This document shows, one piece after another, positions 33,780 through 43,878 of a stretch of 64,000 nt of DNA; the first letter of the stretch is position 1; each line of letters starts with the position of its first letter. This DNA comes from Bradyrhizobium nivariense. Lineage in GTDB: Bacteria > Pseudomonadota > Alphaproteobacteria > Rhizobiales > Xanthobacteraceae. The translations under genes were made by a program, and so were the position numbers. The DNA is taken from contig NZ_JARVWW010000002.1 of assembly GCF_029846715.1 (NCBI RefSeq), positions 310,001-374,000 of the forward strand, in the 5' to 3' direction. The notes under the pieces are model-generated. The model saw nothing but the letters and a program-made list of their open reading frames with translations, was not told the origin of the DNA and did not search any database.

Positions 33780-35432
33780 TTAGTACTTCGGCTCGTACAT
33801 CTGGGACTGGACCAGGCCTTTCACGTCGTTGGGCGCAGGCCCGTCCGCGAGCCCGCGCTGATAGGCGACGTCGGCGACGGCGGCGGCGATGAGGACCGAG
33901 ACCTCGCGGATGCGCGGCAGCGCCGGGTAGAGGCTGCCCTGCGCAAGATCGTCCTTGCCGACGCAATCGGCGAGCGTATGGGCGGCCGCCATGAACATCT
34001 CGTCGGTGACGAGGCGCGAGCGGCTGGCGATGACGCCGAGGCCGACGCCGGGGAAGATGTAGGAGTTGTTGCCCTGGCGCGGCACGAAGGTGCGGCCGTT
34101 GAGCCTGACCGGATCATACGGGCTGCCGCAGGCGAACAACGCGCGGCCCTCGGTGTAGCGGTAGGCATCCTCCGCCGAACATTCGGCCTTCGAGGTCGGG
34201 TTGGAGAGCGCGAACACGATCGGCTGCTCATTGAGCTCGGCCATCGCCTTGAGCACCTCGGGCGTGAAGGCGCCGCCGACCGCGGCGACCCCGATGATCG
34301 CCGTCGGCTTCAGCGTCCTGATCGCGGTGAGGAAGTCGGCGATCGGCGCCTGGTCGGTATGGGCATAACGGAGCTTGTGACCGGACAGGCCATCCCGGCC
34401 GCTCACGACGAGGCCACGGGAATCCACCAGCCAGTTGCGGCGGAGCGCTTCCGCCTCGGAAGCACCCGCCGCCATCATGGCGGAGACCACGAGGTCGGCG
34501 ATGCCGGTCGCGGCCTCGCCTGCGCCAAGGAACAGGATGCGCTGGTCCTTCAGCTTGCCGCCGTTGACGCGCAAGGCCGAGAACAGGCCGGCGAGCGCGA
34601 CGGCAGCCGTACCCTGGATGTCGTCGTTGAAGACGCAGGTCTCGTCCCGATATTTGTGCAGCAGCTTGAACGCCGAATGATTGGCGAAATCCTCGAACTG
34701 GATCAGCACGCCCGGGAACGTTTTTCGCGCGGCCACCATGAACTCGTCGACGAAGCTGTCATAGGCCTCGCCCGTGAGCCGGCGTTCGCGCAGGCCGAGA
34801 TAATAGGGGTCGTTGAGCAGCTCTTCATTGTTGGTGCCGACGTCGAGCACGACAGGCAGGCAATGCTCGGGATGCACGCCGGCGCAGGCTGAATACAGCG
34901 AGAGCTTGCCGACCGGAATGCCCATGCCGTTGGCGCCGAGATCGCCGAGGCCGAGGATGCGCTCGCCGTCGGTCACGACGATGAGTTTTGCGGGGTTGGG
35001 CCAGTTCTTCAGAACGTCGGCGATCTGACCGCGATCGCGCGAGGAGATGAACATGCCGCGTGGCCGCTGGTAGATCAGGCCAAACTTCTGGCAGGCGAGC
35101 CCCACCGTCGGCGTGTAGATAATCGGCTGGATCTCATCGATATTGTCGACGATGACGCGGAAGAACAGCGCCTCGTTGCGGTCATGCAGGGCATTCAGCG
35201 CGACGAATTTTTCAAGATCGGTCGGCAGCGTGCGTAGATTGGTGAGCACACGCTCGACCTGGGTCTCCATCGTCAGCACGCAGGGCGGCAGCAGGCCGCG
35301 CAGGCCGAGCGCATCGCGCTCCGCTTCCGTGAAGGCGGTACCCTTGTTGAGCAGGGGATCGCGCAGCAGCGCCATGCCGTGAGCGGGATCGGATGATGTC
35401 GAATGGGCGCTGACCCGAGCAGGTCTATTCAC
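33780..35432 (-). CDS. maeA: NAD-type malic enzyme
   Basis: 550 residues from GTG 35432, with CTGGGGGAA upstream. It oxidatively decarboxylates malate to pyruvate. Its length and motifs follow the long E. coli MaeA/eukaryotic type: IIYTPTVGLACQKFG, YQRPRGMFIS, VVTDGERILGLGDLGANGMGI, FEDFANHSAF, CVFNDDIQGTAAV (metal and malate site), LFLGAGEAATGIADL (Rossmann), IVFALSNPTSKAECSAEDAY. It has no phosphotransacetylase-like tail, unlike rhizobial Dme/Tme. It appears monocistronic. Malic enzymes matter for dicarboxylate use in nitrogen-fixing bacteroids, but which copy this represents is unknown. Confidence 0.9.
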   Translation of the reverse strand: MNRPARVSAHSTSSDPAHGMALLRDPLLNKGTAFTEAERDALGLRGLLPPCVLTMETQVERVLTNLRTLPTDLEKFVALNALHDRNEALFFRVIVDNIDEIQPIIYTPTVGLACQKFGLIYQRPRGMFISSRDRGQIADVLKNWPNPAKLIVVTDGERILGLGDLGANGMGIPVGKLSLYSACAGVHPEHCLPVVLDVGTNNEELLNDPYYLGLRERRLTGEAYDSFVDEFMVAARKTFPGVLIQFEDFANHSAFKLLHKYRDETCVFNDDIQGTAAVALAGLFSALRVNGGKLKDQRILFLGAGEAATGIADLVVSAMMAAGASEAEALRRNWLVDSRGLVVSGRDGLSGHKLRYAHTDQAPIADFLTAIRTLKPTAIIGVAAVGGAFTPEVLKAMAELNEQPIVFALSNPTSKAECSAEDAYRYTEGRALFACGSPYDPVRLNGRTFVPRQGNNSYIFPGVGLGVIASRSRLVTDEMFMAAAHTLADCVGKDDLAQGSLYPALPRIREVSVLIAAAVADVAYQRGLADGPAPNDVKGLVQSQMYEPKY

Positions 35433-35696
35433 GAATTCCCCCAGGGAGTTTCTTATTGAACGGCGAACATTGTCGGCCAGTGCTCACCTGAGATCAAGGA
35501 CGTAGAAACTGCGGCAAGGATTGTGATCCCGCACCGCAGCGAGATTTTCGTGACAGACCGGCCGTTGTGCGCGCGAAAAGGTTAACGCCGCAAAGCTGGT
35601 CGTTCTCCTCATGGTGAGGAGCGCGTCTTCGCGCGTCTCCGGACGATGCTTTGCATCGCCGGGCGAACCATGCAAGCCATGCTCTCGCCCGCGGCG

Positions 35697-35740
35697 CATC
35701 CTTCGAGACGCCCGCTCCGCGGGCTCCTCAGGATGAGGGA
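35697..35740. repeat. dispersed palindrome, CATCCTTCGAGACGCCCGC family, copy 3
   Basis: CATCCTTCGAGACGCCCGCT followed by CCGCGGGCTCCTCAGGATGAGGG. Nearly identical to 19774-19820. Bases 35600-35695 hold another hairpin-rich sequence (CTCCTCATGGTGAGGAGCGC, CGCGTCTTCGCGCG) of a related repeat type. The 326-base gap 35433-35758 otherwise contains only the promoter region of the malic enzyme gene. Confidence 0.7.
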
Positions 35741-35758
35741 GCGGTATGGGCGACAGCG

Positions 35759-36757
35759 TTATTCCGCCTTGATATCGGCCGCCTTCACAATGGGCCACCA
35801 TTTCTCGGTCTCGGCCTTCTGGAAAGCTCCGAGCGCCGCGGGCGTTTGCTGATCGGGCGGAGGAATCTCCTGCCCCAATTCGCCAAAACGCTGCTTGACG
35901 GAGGGATCGACAAGCACGGTGACGATGGCCGCGTTGAGCTTCGTGACGATCTCCCTCGGCGTGCTCTTCGGCGCCCAGATGCCGTGCCAGTAGGAAATGT
36001 AGAGACCGGGCAGCCCCGCCTCGTCGACAGTCGGGATATCGGGCGCGGAGGCGAGCCGCGTCGGCGATGTCACCGCGAACGCCTTGATCGCACCGTTCTT
36101 GTATTGCGGTAGCGAGTTCGAGGCCTGGTCGAACATGATGTCGATCTGACCGGCCACGAGGTCGATCATGGCGGGCCCCGCGCCGCGATAGGGCACGAAC
36201 TGGAAGTCGGTACCGGTCCTCTCCTTGAAGAAGACACCGGCGACGTGGGCACCCGTTCCGGCGCCGGCTGTGCCGGCGGTGGCCTTGCCGGGATTGGCCT
36301 TCAGCCAGGCGATCATCTCTTTCAGGCTGTTGGCCTCGAGCGACTTCCGGCCGACGATCAGCTGCGTGCCCATCGCGATCGTCGCGACCGGCTCGAAATC
36401 GGCGATCACGTCATAGGGCAGCTTGAAGATCGCGCCGTTGAGCACATGGGTGCCCCAATGGCCGATCGTGATCGTGGTGCCGTCGGGCGTTGCGCGCGCG
36501 ACGCGGGCGCCGGCGATGCTGCCGGAGGCGCCCGCCACGTTCTCAACCACGATTGTCGTGTGCAATTCGGCGGCGATGCGTTCGGACAGGATGCGCGCCA
36601 GCGTGTCGGTCGGACCGCCCGCAGCGAACGGCACCACGAGGGTGATGGGGCGCGATGGGAATGGCTGGGCGCTGACTGGAGCGGTCCATGCTGCACCTCC
36701 GATCAAGGCGCACACGACCATCACATGGCCGCGCGATCCGGCCCACAGCCCCCGCAT
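35759..36757 (-). CDS. tripartite tricarboxylate transporter substrate-binding protein (TctC/Bug family), orphan
   Basis: 332 residues from the ATG at 36757, with GGAGAG upstream. The signal peptide (HVMVVCALIGGAAWTAPVSAQ) is followed by the Bug-family core: FPSRPITLVVPFAAGGPTDT, VVENVAGASGSIAGARVA, GGAGTGAH-like AGTGAHVAGVFF, FVPYRGAGPAMIDLVAGQID, PDIPTVDEAGLPG. It binds a carboxylate in the periplasm for a TctAB-type transporter. No tctA or tctB gene is adjacent. This is normal for the many orphan Bug proteins in beta- and alphaproteobacteria, so the ligand cannot be inferred. Confidence 0.9.
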   Translation of the reverse strand: MRGLWAGSRGHVMVVCALIGGAAWTAPVSAQPFPSRPITLVVPFAAGGPTDTLARILSERIAAELHTTIVVENVAGASGSIAGARVARATPDGTTITIGHWGTHVLNGAIFKLPYDVIADFEPVATIAMGTQLIVGRKSLEANSLKEMIAWLKANPGKATAGTAGAGTGAHVAGVFFKERTGTDFQFVPYRGAGPAMIDLVAGQIDIMFDQASNSLPQYKNGAIKAFAVTSPTRLASAPDIPTVDEAGLPGLYISYWHGIWAPKSTPREIVTKLNAAIVTVLVDPSVKQRFGELGQEIPPPDQQTPAALGAFQKAETEKWWPIVKAADIKAE

Positions 36758-36858
36758 CAGTCTCTCCACCCTTTTTGCCGCCCGCATGTTGTCAACGGGC
36801 TGGAGCCGGAGTGAACGCTGCCGGACGAGCAGAGGCAAGTCGGAATTTAGCGGAGCGA

Positions 36859-39189
36859 CTATCCTGCCGCCCGCCTTGGCGCCAAATTGGCGGCAGCATC
36901 GGCCGGCGGCGCGACGTGCATCAAGATGGTCTGGGTCGCCGATGCGACCTCGATGCCGTTCTGCTGGAAACGCTGCTTCATGCGGCGGTTGAATTCGCGC
37001 TGCACCGGCCAGCGGCCGGCCTCGGTGCAGCGGATCTGGCCGACGATCGACACCATGGCGCCGTCGACCTTGTCGATGCCCCAGAGCTCGAGATCGCCGC
37101 GGATCAACGCGCGGAATTCCACCTCGCGGCGCATCTCGTCGACGATGTCCTTGAGGATCTGACCGGCCCGGTCGGTGTCTTCCTTGTAGGCCACGTTGAC
37201 GCTGACGGACGCATTGCCGGCGCCACGGCTGGCATTGGTGATGGTCGTGACCGCGCTGAACGGCACGATGTGCACGGCACCGTCGCCGGCACGGAGCCTG
37301 ATAGTGCGGATCGAGACGTTCTCGACCACGCCTGATAGCCCGGACACGCTGACGGTGTCGCCGACCTGGACGGTGTTCTCCAGCAGCAGGAACAGGCCGG
37401 TGATGAGGTCCTGCACCAGTTTTTGCGAACCGAAACCGATGGCGATGCCGACGATGCCGGCGCCCGCCAGCAGCGGCGCGACATTGACGCCGATCTCGCT
37501 CAGCGTCGTGAGGCCGACGACGGTAGCGATCAGGCAGAGCAAGGCCGTCCGCAGCATCGGCTGGAAGGTCCGCAGCCGCGCGGCGCGGGCGTAGTGCCCG
37601 TCCCGCGACAGCGAATTGATCTGGCGGTCCAGCAGCGCGTTGCTGGCTTCCCAGATCGCCGCTGCGATGAAAACGGCGACGCCGATCGTCACCACCGCCG
37701 AGATCAGCCGGCTGCCGATCTGGCCGCCATAGAACCAGACGATGGCGTCGACGCCCCAGACTTCGAGCACGGCCACCAAGCCGATGAAGGCAATCACGCC
37801 CGAGACGATCTTGCGCAGCAGCGGCAGATAGCGGTTGGCGCGGATCTCGAGGCCCGGAAAGCGCTGGAGGATCTCCGGCTTGATGCGGAAGCCGCGGTCG
37901 ATCAGGCTCAGCGTCAGCATGATGGCAACGCGCGTGATCAGCACCACCGCGACGGTGCCGACGAAATATTGCAGCAGCAGCGAATAGCCGTTGCGGATGT
38001 TCAGCGCCCACACGGCCCACAGCGCAAGGTCGAGCGCGATAGCAAGATAGTGCCAGCCGCCCGCGATGCGGTTGCGTAGTCGCGCCGCGATCCCCTGCCG
38101 GTCGGCCGGCGCACGGATGGCTTCGGCGACCTGGCGGCGGCATTGCAGGATGATGACGACGATGAAGAGATGCACGACCAGCATCACCATGCGCAACAGC
38201 GCGGCATAGCCGGCGCGATGCAGGCCGAGCAGCAGCGCCACATTGGCAAAGGCGATGCCGGAGACGCCGACACCGACGATACGGCGCGCCCAGATCTCGA
38301 TATAGGCGGCGGTTTCGGCCCTGACCGGAAACAAGCCGAACGGTCCCGCCAGCGCGCGGACTACGCAGATGAGCCCGCGCGAGAAGGCGTAAGCGTTGAC
38401 GACCGCAAGGATCACGAGGCGGACGGTGGTGGGCTCGCCGATCTCCGTCCCGAGCAGCGCGGTAGCGACGCCCACAAAGACCAACACGGGTAGCAGCTCG
38501 AGCAGGAAGCGTCCCAGCACGAAGGGCAGCCGCAGCATGACCTGCCAGGCCCGCGCCAGGCTGTGGCGGCGCCTGTGCAGTTCGGGCGCCGGGGTGACAT
38601 CGGCTACCGATGACGGCGGATCGGCAATCGGCAACACCTGCACCGGCAGACGCGCGGTTTGCGGCACGCGTCCTTCCAGGAACGCGACGGGGCGCCGGAT
38701 CAGACGGAAGATCACCCATTCGGCGCAGAAGGCGCAGCCGAACACCAGCGCGAGCTTCCAGGCGATCTCGATCAGGAGGTTGTAGGCCGCGGGATCGTTC
38801 GCGGTCCGCACGATCCAGTAGTAGAACGCCGGGAAGTGCGTGAGCGTCCGCGCCACGCCGGCGATCTCGCTCGAGATCTCGGCGATCTCCTCCGACACCG
38901 TGAGCAGGAGCTGCGCACCGAGGCCGTCGGCCGCGAGCGGGATCGGCGATTTCTGCTCGGGCGCAGGTTGCTGCTGGCCGGACGCATTGGCGATCGCGCG
39001 CAGCGTGTCGATCATCTGCGCGCGCTTCTTGTCGTCCTGGAGCGTCTCCAGCGCGCGCTTGGCCTCCTCGGGCGACAACGCGGCAGCGCTATGTGCCGCC
39101 GGCGCAGGCGGCTCGGCGCGGGCGCTGGAGAGAGAAGAGATCGCGATAAAGAGCGCGGCGAGAAGCGCGGAGGCAAGCTTATGCGACAC
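36859..39189 (-). CDS. large mechanosensitive ion channel of the MscS family
   Basis: About 776 residues from GTG 39189 (signal peptide HKLASALLAALFIAISSLSSARA, AGGGAA-type site upstream); an ATG at 39252 would add 21 residues. A periplasmic, partly helical N-terminal region (ALSPEEAKRALETLQDDKKR) is followed by about ten membrane segments. The MscS core at about 590-760 contains the pore helix region APLLAGAGIVGIAIGFGSQKLVQD and the beta domain NTVQVGDTVSVSGLSGVVENVSIRTIRLR. It is a MscK/YbdG-like multi-helix channel that opens under membrane tension during osmotic down-shock. Confidence 0.9.
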   Translation of the reverse strand: MSHKLASALLAALFIAISSLSSARAEPPAPAAHSAAALSPEEAKRALETLQDDKKRAQMIDTLRAIANASGQQQPAPEQKSPIPLAADGLGAQLLLTVSEEIAEISSEIAGVARTLTHFPAFYYWIVRTANDPAAYNLLIEIAWKLALVFGCAFCAEWVIFRLIRRPVAFLEGRVPQTARLPVQVLPIADPPSSVADVTPAPELHRRRHSLARAWQVMLRLPFVLGRFLLELLPVLVFVGVATALLGTEIGEPTTVRLVILAVVNAYAFSRGLICVVRALAGPFGLFPVRAETAAYIEIWARRIVGVGVSGIAFANVALLLGLHRAGYAALLRMVMLVVHLFIVVIILQCRRQVAEAIRAPADRQGIAARLRNRIAGGWHYLAIALDLALWAVWALNIRNGYSLLLQYFVGTVAVVLITRVAIMLTLSLIDRGFRIKPEILQRFPGLEIRANRYLPLLRKIVSGVIAFIGLVAVLEVWGVDAIVWFYGGQIGSRLISAVVTIGVAVFIAAAIWEASNALLDRQINSLSRDGHYARAARLRTFQPMLRTALLCLIATVVGLTTLSEIGVNVAPLLAGAGIVGIAIGFGSQKLVQDLITGLFLLLENTVQVGDTVSVSGLSGVVENVSIRTIRLRAGDGAVHIVPFSAVTTITNASRGAGNASVSVNVAYKEDTDRAGQILKDIVDEMRREVEFRALIRGDLELWGIDKVDGAMVSIVGQIRCTEAGRWPVQREFNRRMKQRFQQNGIEVASATQTILMHVAPPADAAANLAPRRAAG

Positions 39190-39410
39190 GAGGGATTCCC
39201 TGGGAAAAATGAATGCGACGGCGGCGTCGGGACCGTCACCGCCGAAGCACATGCATCATGTCGGATCGACGCTATTCGCCCGGGCGCTGTGTCGGAAGTT
39301 GGCCAATGAGGCGACATTGTCTTGGCATTTGCCGCGGTGCAGGAAGCGGGAACCGCGGTCTCAAGGCGGCAGGTGCAGCGACTGGAATGCAGGCACGCGC
39401 AAAATCTCTC

Positions 39411-39442
39411 CCGTCATTCCGGGAGTCGGCCCGGAATGACGG
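39411..39442. repeat. 13-bp inverted repeat CCGTCATTCCGGG
   Basis: CCGTCATTCCGGG (39411-39423), loop AGTCGG, CCCGGAATGACGG (39430-39442), a perfect match. A typical short intergenic palindrome of Rhizobiales. The rest of 39190-39942 has no gene I can support. Confidence 0.7.
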
Positions 39443-39942
39443 CGATGAGGAGGAGAGAAGCAGGATGTCAAAACGCCTGTCGCGGCGGCCTCGTCACGGC
39501 CATGCGCGTGATCGATGTAATGCACAATCGATGTGGCGATGTGGTGGACAATACAGCGCCGGGCAGGTAGGGGCTATGCCACACTGATGCAGCCCACTAG
39601 ACCTTGACCCGGCGTGCCGTTCGCGGTTTCTGCCGCTATGCGATAGTCCGAACGAGCTCCATCGCACTTAACGCGGCTGGCTCTGCGGAGGTGGTGTCAT
39701 AGACCTCCCCTTGCTCTTGATGTGGACGTTGTGTGTCGCATGTTTGCGACCGTTGCTATGCTCCTCCCGTGACACAAAACTGTCAAGCGGGATCAATCGC
39801 CCGGGTATCACATTTGAGGACGCGTTCCATCCCGCCGCGACGGATTGGCCGCAGCGGACCACGGAATAAATTCCCTCCGACAGCGTTTGCGTTGGAGAGT
39901 CCGTCCGCCTTGCCGCATTTCACGCTTTCCAGAAAGCCAGAA

Positions 39943-40231
39943 ATGAAAGCATCACTTTGCATCGTAATCGTAGTTGTCGCGGTCTCCTGACCGGATCGGT
40001 CTTCGCGCAAACCTCCGCCCGAAAGGTCGACGGCACTCAAAGACATCGAGGCGACATCGCCTATATGGACGATTTATCCGCAGAGGTGCAGAAGGCCGCG
40101 ACGCCTGCAAACGCTTCGACACCGCGATGAAGGACGTGAAGCTGCCGAAATGCGAGAAGTGGGCGAACGACGAGACCGCCCTTCCCGCCAATGTGGAGCG
40201 CTTCTGCCACTGGTGGGGCCGCGGGTACTGA
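39943..40231 (+). pseudogene. frameshifted gene for a small secreted Cys-containing protein
   Basis: The ATG at 39943 begins a clean signal-peptide core (MKASLCIVIVVVAVS), which stops at TGA 39988. A one-base shift continues it as LTGSVFAQTSARKVDG, with the expected cleavage after VFAQ. A second shift near 40080-40095 leads to the frame DACKRFDTAMKDVKLPKCEK and ends HWWGRGY at TGA 40231. Three in-register pieces of one small (about 95-residue) periplasmic protein are therefore out of frame. It is either a decayed gene or one or two sequencing errors. I do not recognise the family. Confidence 0.5.
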
Positions 40232-40343
40232 GGAGTGGGAGATGATGACATCATGCCCCTGTTTTGCCCGACGGGTCAAACGGTTTCGTTAAATCCGCAA
40301 GGGCTGGCGCTGGTCGTCAAGTTATTGATTTCGCTATCCTCGG

Positions 40344-41300
40344 CTACTGTGCATGGGGTTGTTTTCCCGTTTTTTGTGCTCGCTTGTTGCCCGCCTTCTC
40401 CTCTTTCTCCAACGCCTTGCGCACCTCGTCGAATTCGCCCCGCGAGGCCTTGTCGGCGTGGGGGAAACGCAAATCGAGCTTTTCGAGCGCCGCGACGATG
40501 GCCGACCCGATCACGACGCGCGCGAACCATTTGTGGTCGGCCGGCACGACATACCAGGGCGCATGAGGCGTTGCGGTGTGCCGGACGATGTCCTGATAGA
40601 CCGCCTGATAGCGCGGCCACAGTGCGCGCTCCGTGATGTCGTCCATGGAGAACTTCCACTGCTTGGACGGATCCTCCAGCCGGTCGAGGAAGCGCTCGCG
40701 CTGCTCGTCCTTGGACAGATTGAGGAAGAATTTCAGCACCACGGTGCCGTTGCGCGAGAGGTAGCGCTCGAAGGCGGAGATGTCCTCGAACCGCTCCTTC
40801 CAGATGTTCTTGGTGACGAGCTTTGGCGGCAGCTTCTCCTTGGCGAGGATCTCCGGATGCACGCGCGTCACCAGGCATTCCTCGTAATGGGAGCGGTTGA
40901 AGATGCCGATGTGGCCGCGTTCCGGCAGCGCGATCACATGGCGCCACAGGAAATCGTGGTCGAGCTCCTTGCTGCTCGGCGCCTTGAAGGCACTGACTTC
41001 GCACCCTTGCGGATTGATACCCTCGAAGATCGCCTTGATCGCAGAATCCTTGCCGCCGGCGTCCATCGCCTGGAACACGATCAGCACCGACCAGCGGTCC
41101 TGGGCGTAGAGCTTCTCCTGAAACGCGATCAGCCGCTTCTTGTTGGCGTCGAGAATCTCTTGCGCCTTCTCCTTGTCGAGGTCGCCCTTCTCGTTGGTCT
41201 TGTGGTCCTTGAGATGAAACTTGCCCGAACCATCGTAGCGGAATGGCGTGATGTAGCGGTCAAGTTCCTGGGCGAGCGATTTGGACGGCTTCTTGCTCAT
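40344..41300 (-). CDS. ppk2: polyphosphate kinase 2 family protein
   Basis: 318 residues. The P-loop kinase fold has Walker A in VFQAMDAGGKDSAIKAIFEG, the conserved FLWRHVIALPERGHIGIFNRSHYEE (Walker B and lid Arg region) and KFFLNLSKDEQRERFLDRLEDPSKQWKFS. PPK2 enzymes use polyphosphate to phosphorylate NDPs or NMPs, or make polyphosphate. Length and sequence fit the short single-domain class. The C terminus is a Lys-rich tail (KALEKEEKAGNKRAQKTGK). The ATG at 41300 overlaps the end of livM by 41 bases, with AAGGTG upstream, so it is probably the last gene of the liv operon. Confidence 0.9.
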   Translation of the reverse strand: MSKKPSKSLAQELDRYITPFRYDGSGKFHLKDHKTNEKGDLDKEKAQEILDANKKRLIAFQEKLYAQDRWSVLIVFQAMDAGGKDSAIKAIFEGINPQGCEVSAFKAPSSKELDHDFLWRHVIALPERGHIGIFNRSHYEECLVTRVHPEILAKEKLPPKLVTKNIWKERFEDISAFERYLSRNGTVVLKFFLNLSKDEQRERFLDRLEDPSKQWKFSMDDITERALWPRYQAVYQDIVRHTATPHAPWYVVPADHKWFARVVIGSAIVAALEKLDLRFPHADKASRGEFDEVRKALEKEEKAGNKRAQKTGKQPHAQ

Positions 41301-42279
41301 GAGCGCGGGGCACCTTGCGTTGCGGCTTCAATCGGTCGAGCAAGCTACCAAGGATGCCCTTGGGAAGGAATATGATGAACAGCACGAGCAACACGCCGTA
41401 GACGAGATTGTCCCAGCCGACCGCCTTGGTACCAAAGCCGATGCGCAAGGTCTCGGCCAGCAGAATCGTGATGACAGCGCCGAAGGTCGGGCCGAGCGAG
41501 ACGAACAGGCCGCCGACGATGGCTGCGAACACCATCTGGAGCGACACCGCGATGCCGCTGACGGTGTCGGGCGTGATGAACATCTGGTACTGGCAATAGA
41601 TCGCGCCGGCCAGTGCCGTCATCAGCGCGCTGAGCAGCGTGATCTTCAGCTTCTCCGCGGTAACGTCGACGCCGGCCGCGGCCGCGGCGTCCTCGTCCTC
41701 CGAGATCGCCTCCAGCGCATAGCGGGCCATGCTGCGGTCGACCCAGTGCCAGACCGCGATGCCGAACAGCCAGACCCCGAGCGCGATCAGATACCAGGTG
41801 ATCTTGTCGTCGAATTGCAGCGCCAGGAGCTTGTTGCCCGAGGCCCGGTTCGGCGTGTAGCCGAGCGAGCCGCCGGTATAGTCGCGCGTCGCCGTGATGA
41901 CCTGGAGCACGATGCCGGAGAGCGCGAGCGTCACCAGCACGAAATAGTGCCCGGTGATGCGGAAACGAAAACAGGGATAGCCGACGATCAGCGCCAGCGC
42001 GCCGGCCGCAACCATACTGACGGGAATGCCGATCCAGGGCGACCATCCCAGGTGATTCCAGAGCAGGGCGGTGACATAGGCCCCGATCCCCATGAAGCCG
42101 CCATGGCCAAGCGAGACGAGGCCAAACCGCCCCATCATCGACCAGGACGTATAGGCGAACGACCAGATCAGGATCAGCACCAGGATGTGCAGATGATAGG
42201 GATCGCGATAGACGAAGGGCAGCGCGACCAGCGCCGCAAGTCCGATCCCCCACGCTGCAAGCCGTCCCGGTCCCATCAT
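41260..42279 (-). CDS. branched-chain amino acid-type ABC permease LivM
   Basis: 339 residues from the ATG at 42279, which overlaps the livH stop as ATGA. About nine membrane helices. Family features are SMMGRFGLVSLGHGGFMGIG (the GHGGFFGIGAY-like LivM motif), AISEDEDAAAAAGVDVTAEKLKI (the EAA coupling loop) and FAAIVGGLFVSLGPTFGAV. The highly charged C-terminal tail (LKPQRKVPRAHEQEAVQ) runs into the overlapping ppk2 gene. With LivH, LivG, LivF and the binding protein it forms a five-component importer. Confidence 0.9.
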   Translation of the reverse strand: MMGPGRLAAWGIGLAALVALPFVYRDPYHLHILVLILIWSFAYTSWSMMGRFGLVSLGHGGFMGIGAYVTALLWNHLGWSPWIGIPVSMVAAGALALIVGYPCFRFRITGHYFVLVTLALSGIVLQVITATRDYTGGSLGYTPNRASGNKLLALQFDDKITWYLIALGVWLFGIAVWHWVDRSMARYALEAISEDEDAAAAAGVDVTAEKLKITLLSALMTALAGAIYCQYQMFITPDTVSGIAVSLQMVFAAIVGGLFVSLGPTFGAVITILLAETLRIGFGTKAVGWDNLVYGVLLVLFIIFLPKGILGSLLDRLKPQRKVPRAHEQEAVQIARPGT

Positions 42280-43157
42280 CGGCGCCTCGCAAGCAGGCCC
42301 GCGGGCCGGATGAACATCATGACGATGAAGAAGCCGAAGGCGAGCACATAGCCCCATTCGAGATCGGAGAATAGGCCGCCGAGCGAGATGATCTCGGCGA
42401 AGACGAAGGCGGCGATGAAGCCGCCGATGAAATTGCCGAGGCCGCCGAGCACGCAGATCAGGAAGGTGATCGGCCCGAACGAAAGGCCGACGAAGGGATG
42501 CACGTCATATTGCAGCACCAGCAGGCAGGCGGCAAGCCCGGCCAGCCCGCCGCCGATCGCGGACGTAATGAGATAGATGCGCTTGGTATCAACGCCCATC
42601 AGCGCCATGATCTGCCGGTCCTGGGAGATGGCGCGGATCGCGGTGCCGGTGAAGGTCCGCGTCATGAACAGATAGACCGCGACCATGCCGACCAGCGCCG
42701 CCAGGAAGGATAGAAGTCGTGCGTAGCTGAAATGCATGTCGCCGAAGGCGAGCACCGGCAGGCGGATGCCGAGGTTGCGGAAGTCGATGCCGAAGGCGAC
42801 GGTGGCAAAGCTCTGGAGTACGAACAGCACCCCGCCGGTCGCAAGCAACTGGTTGATCGGCGGCGCTGTGAGCAGCGGCGCAATCACGAGATAATGCAGC
42901 GCCGCGCCAAGCACCGCGACCAGCAGGATGGTGAGCGGCGCGGCGAGGAAATAGCTGATGCCGTAATACTGCACCATGAAATACATGGCGTACATGCCGA
43001 TCATCACCAACTCGGCGTAGCAGATCCAGGTCACGTCGATGACACCGAAGATCAGGTTGAGCCCGAGCGCGAGCAGCGCCAGCACGCCGCCGAGCAGGAT
43101 GCCGTTGATCACGGCCTCCAGCAGGTAGATGTCGAAAATGTCCAAAAATGCTTGCAT
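42276..43157 (-). CDS. branched-chain amino acid-type ABC permease LivH
   Basis: 293 residues, about eight helices. The N terminus has LEAVINGILLGGVLALLALGLNLIFGV, typical of LivH. The coupling segment AIRAISQDRQIMALMGVDTKRI is in the middle, and FIGGFIAAFVFAEIISL near the end. The gene is 13 bases after livF and is coupled to livM by a 4-base overlap. Confidence 0.92.
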   Translation of the reverse strand: MQAFLDIFDIYLLEAVINGILLGGVLALLALGLNLIFGVIDVTWICYAELVMIGMYAMYFMVQYYGISYFLAAPLTILLVAVLGAALHYLVIAPLLTAPPINQLLATGGVLFVLQSFATVAFGIDFRNLGIRLPVLAFGDMHFSYARLLSFLAALVGMVAVYLFMTRTFTGTAIRAISQDRQIMALMGVDTKRIYLITSAIGGGLAGLAACLLVLQYDVHPFVGLSFGPITFLICVLGGLGNFIGGFIAAFVFAEIISLGGLFSDLEWGYVLAFGFFIVMMFIRPAGLLARRR

Positions 43158-43170
43158 GCCTGCATGAACC

Positions 43171-43874
<704 letters not shown>

Positions 43875-43878
<4 letters not shown>

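Noticed and set aside
33169-33966. longer start for the blaI-like gene at 33966
   Set aside because: The extra 135 residues are Arg-rich and run through the palindrome at 33708. The winged-helix domain starts at 33561.
35759-38719. 986-codon minus-strand frame joining TctC with upstream sequence
   Set aside because: Only the first 332 codons (from 36757) encode the Bug protein. The rest is out of register with the MscS gene, which has the clear membrane and MscS motifs.
39783-40046. 87-codon minus-strand frame opposite the broken secreted-protein gene
   Set aside because: No ribosome site and no recognisable sequence. The + strand signal-peptide pieces explain the region better.
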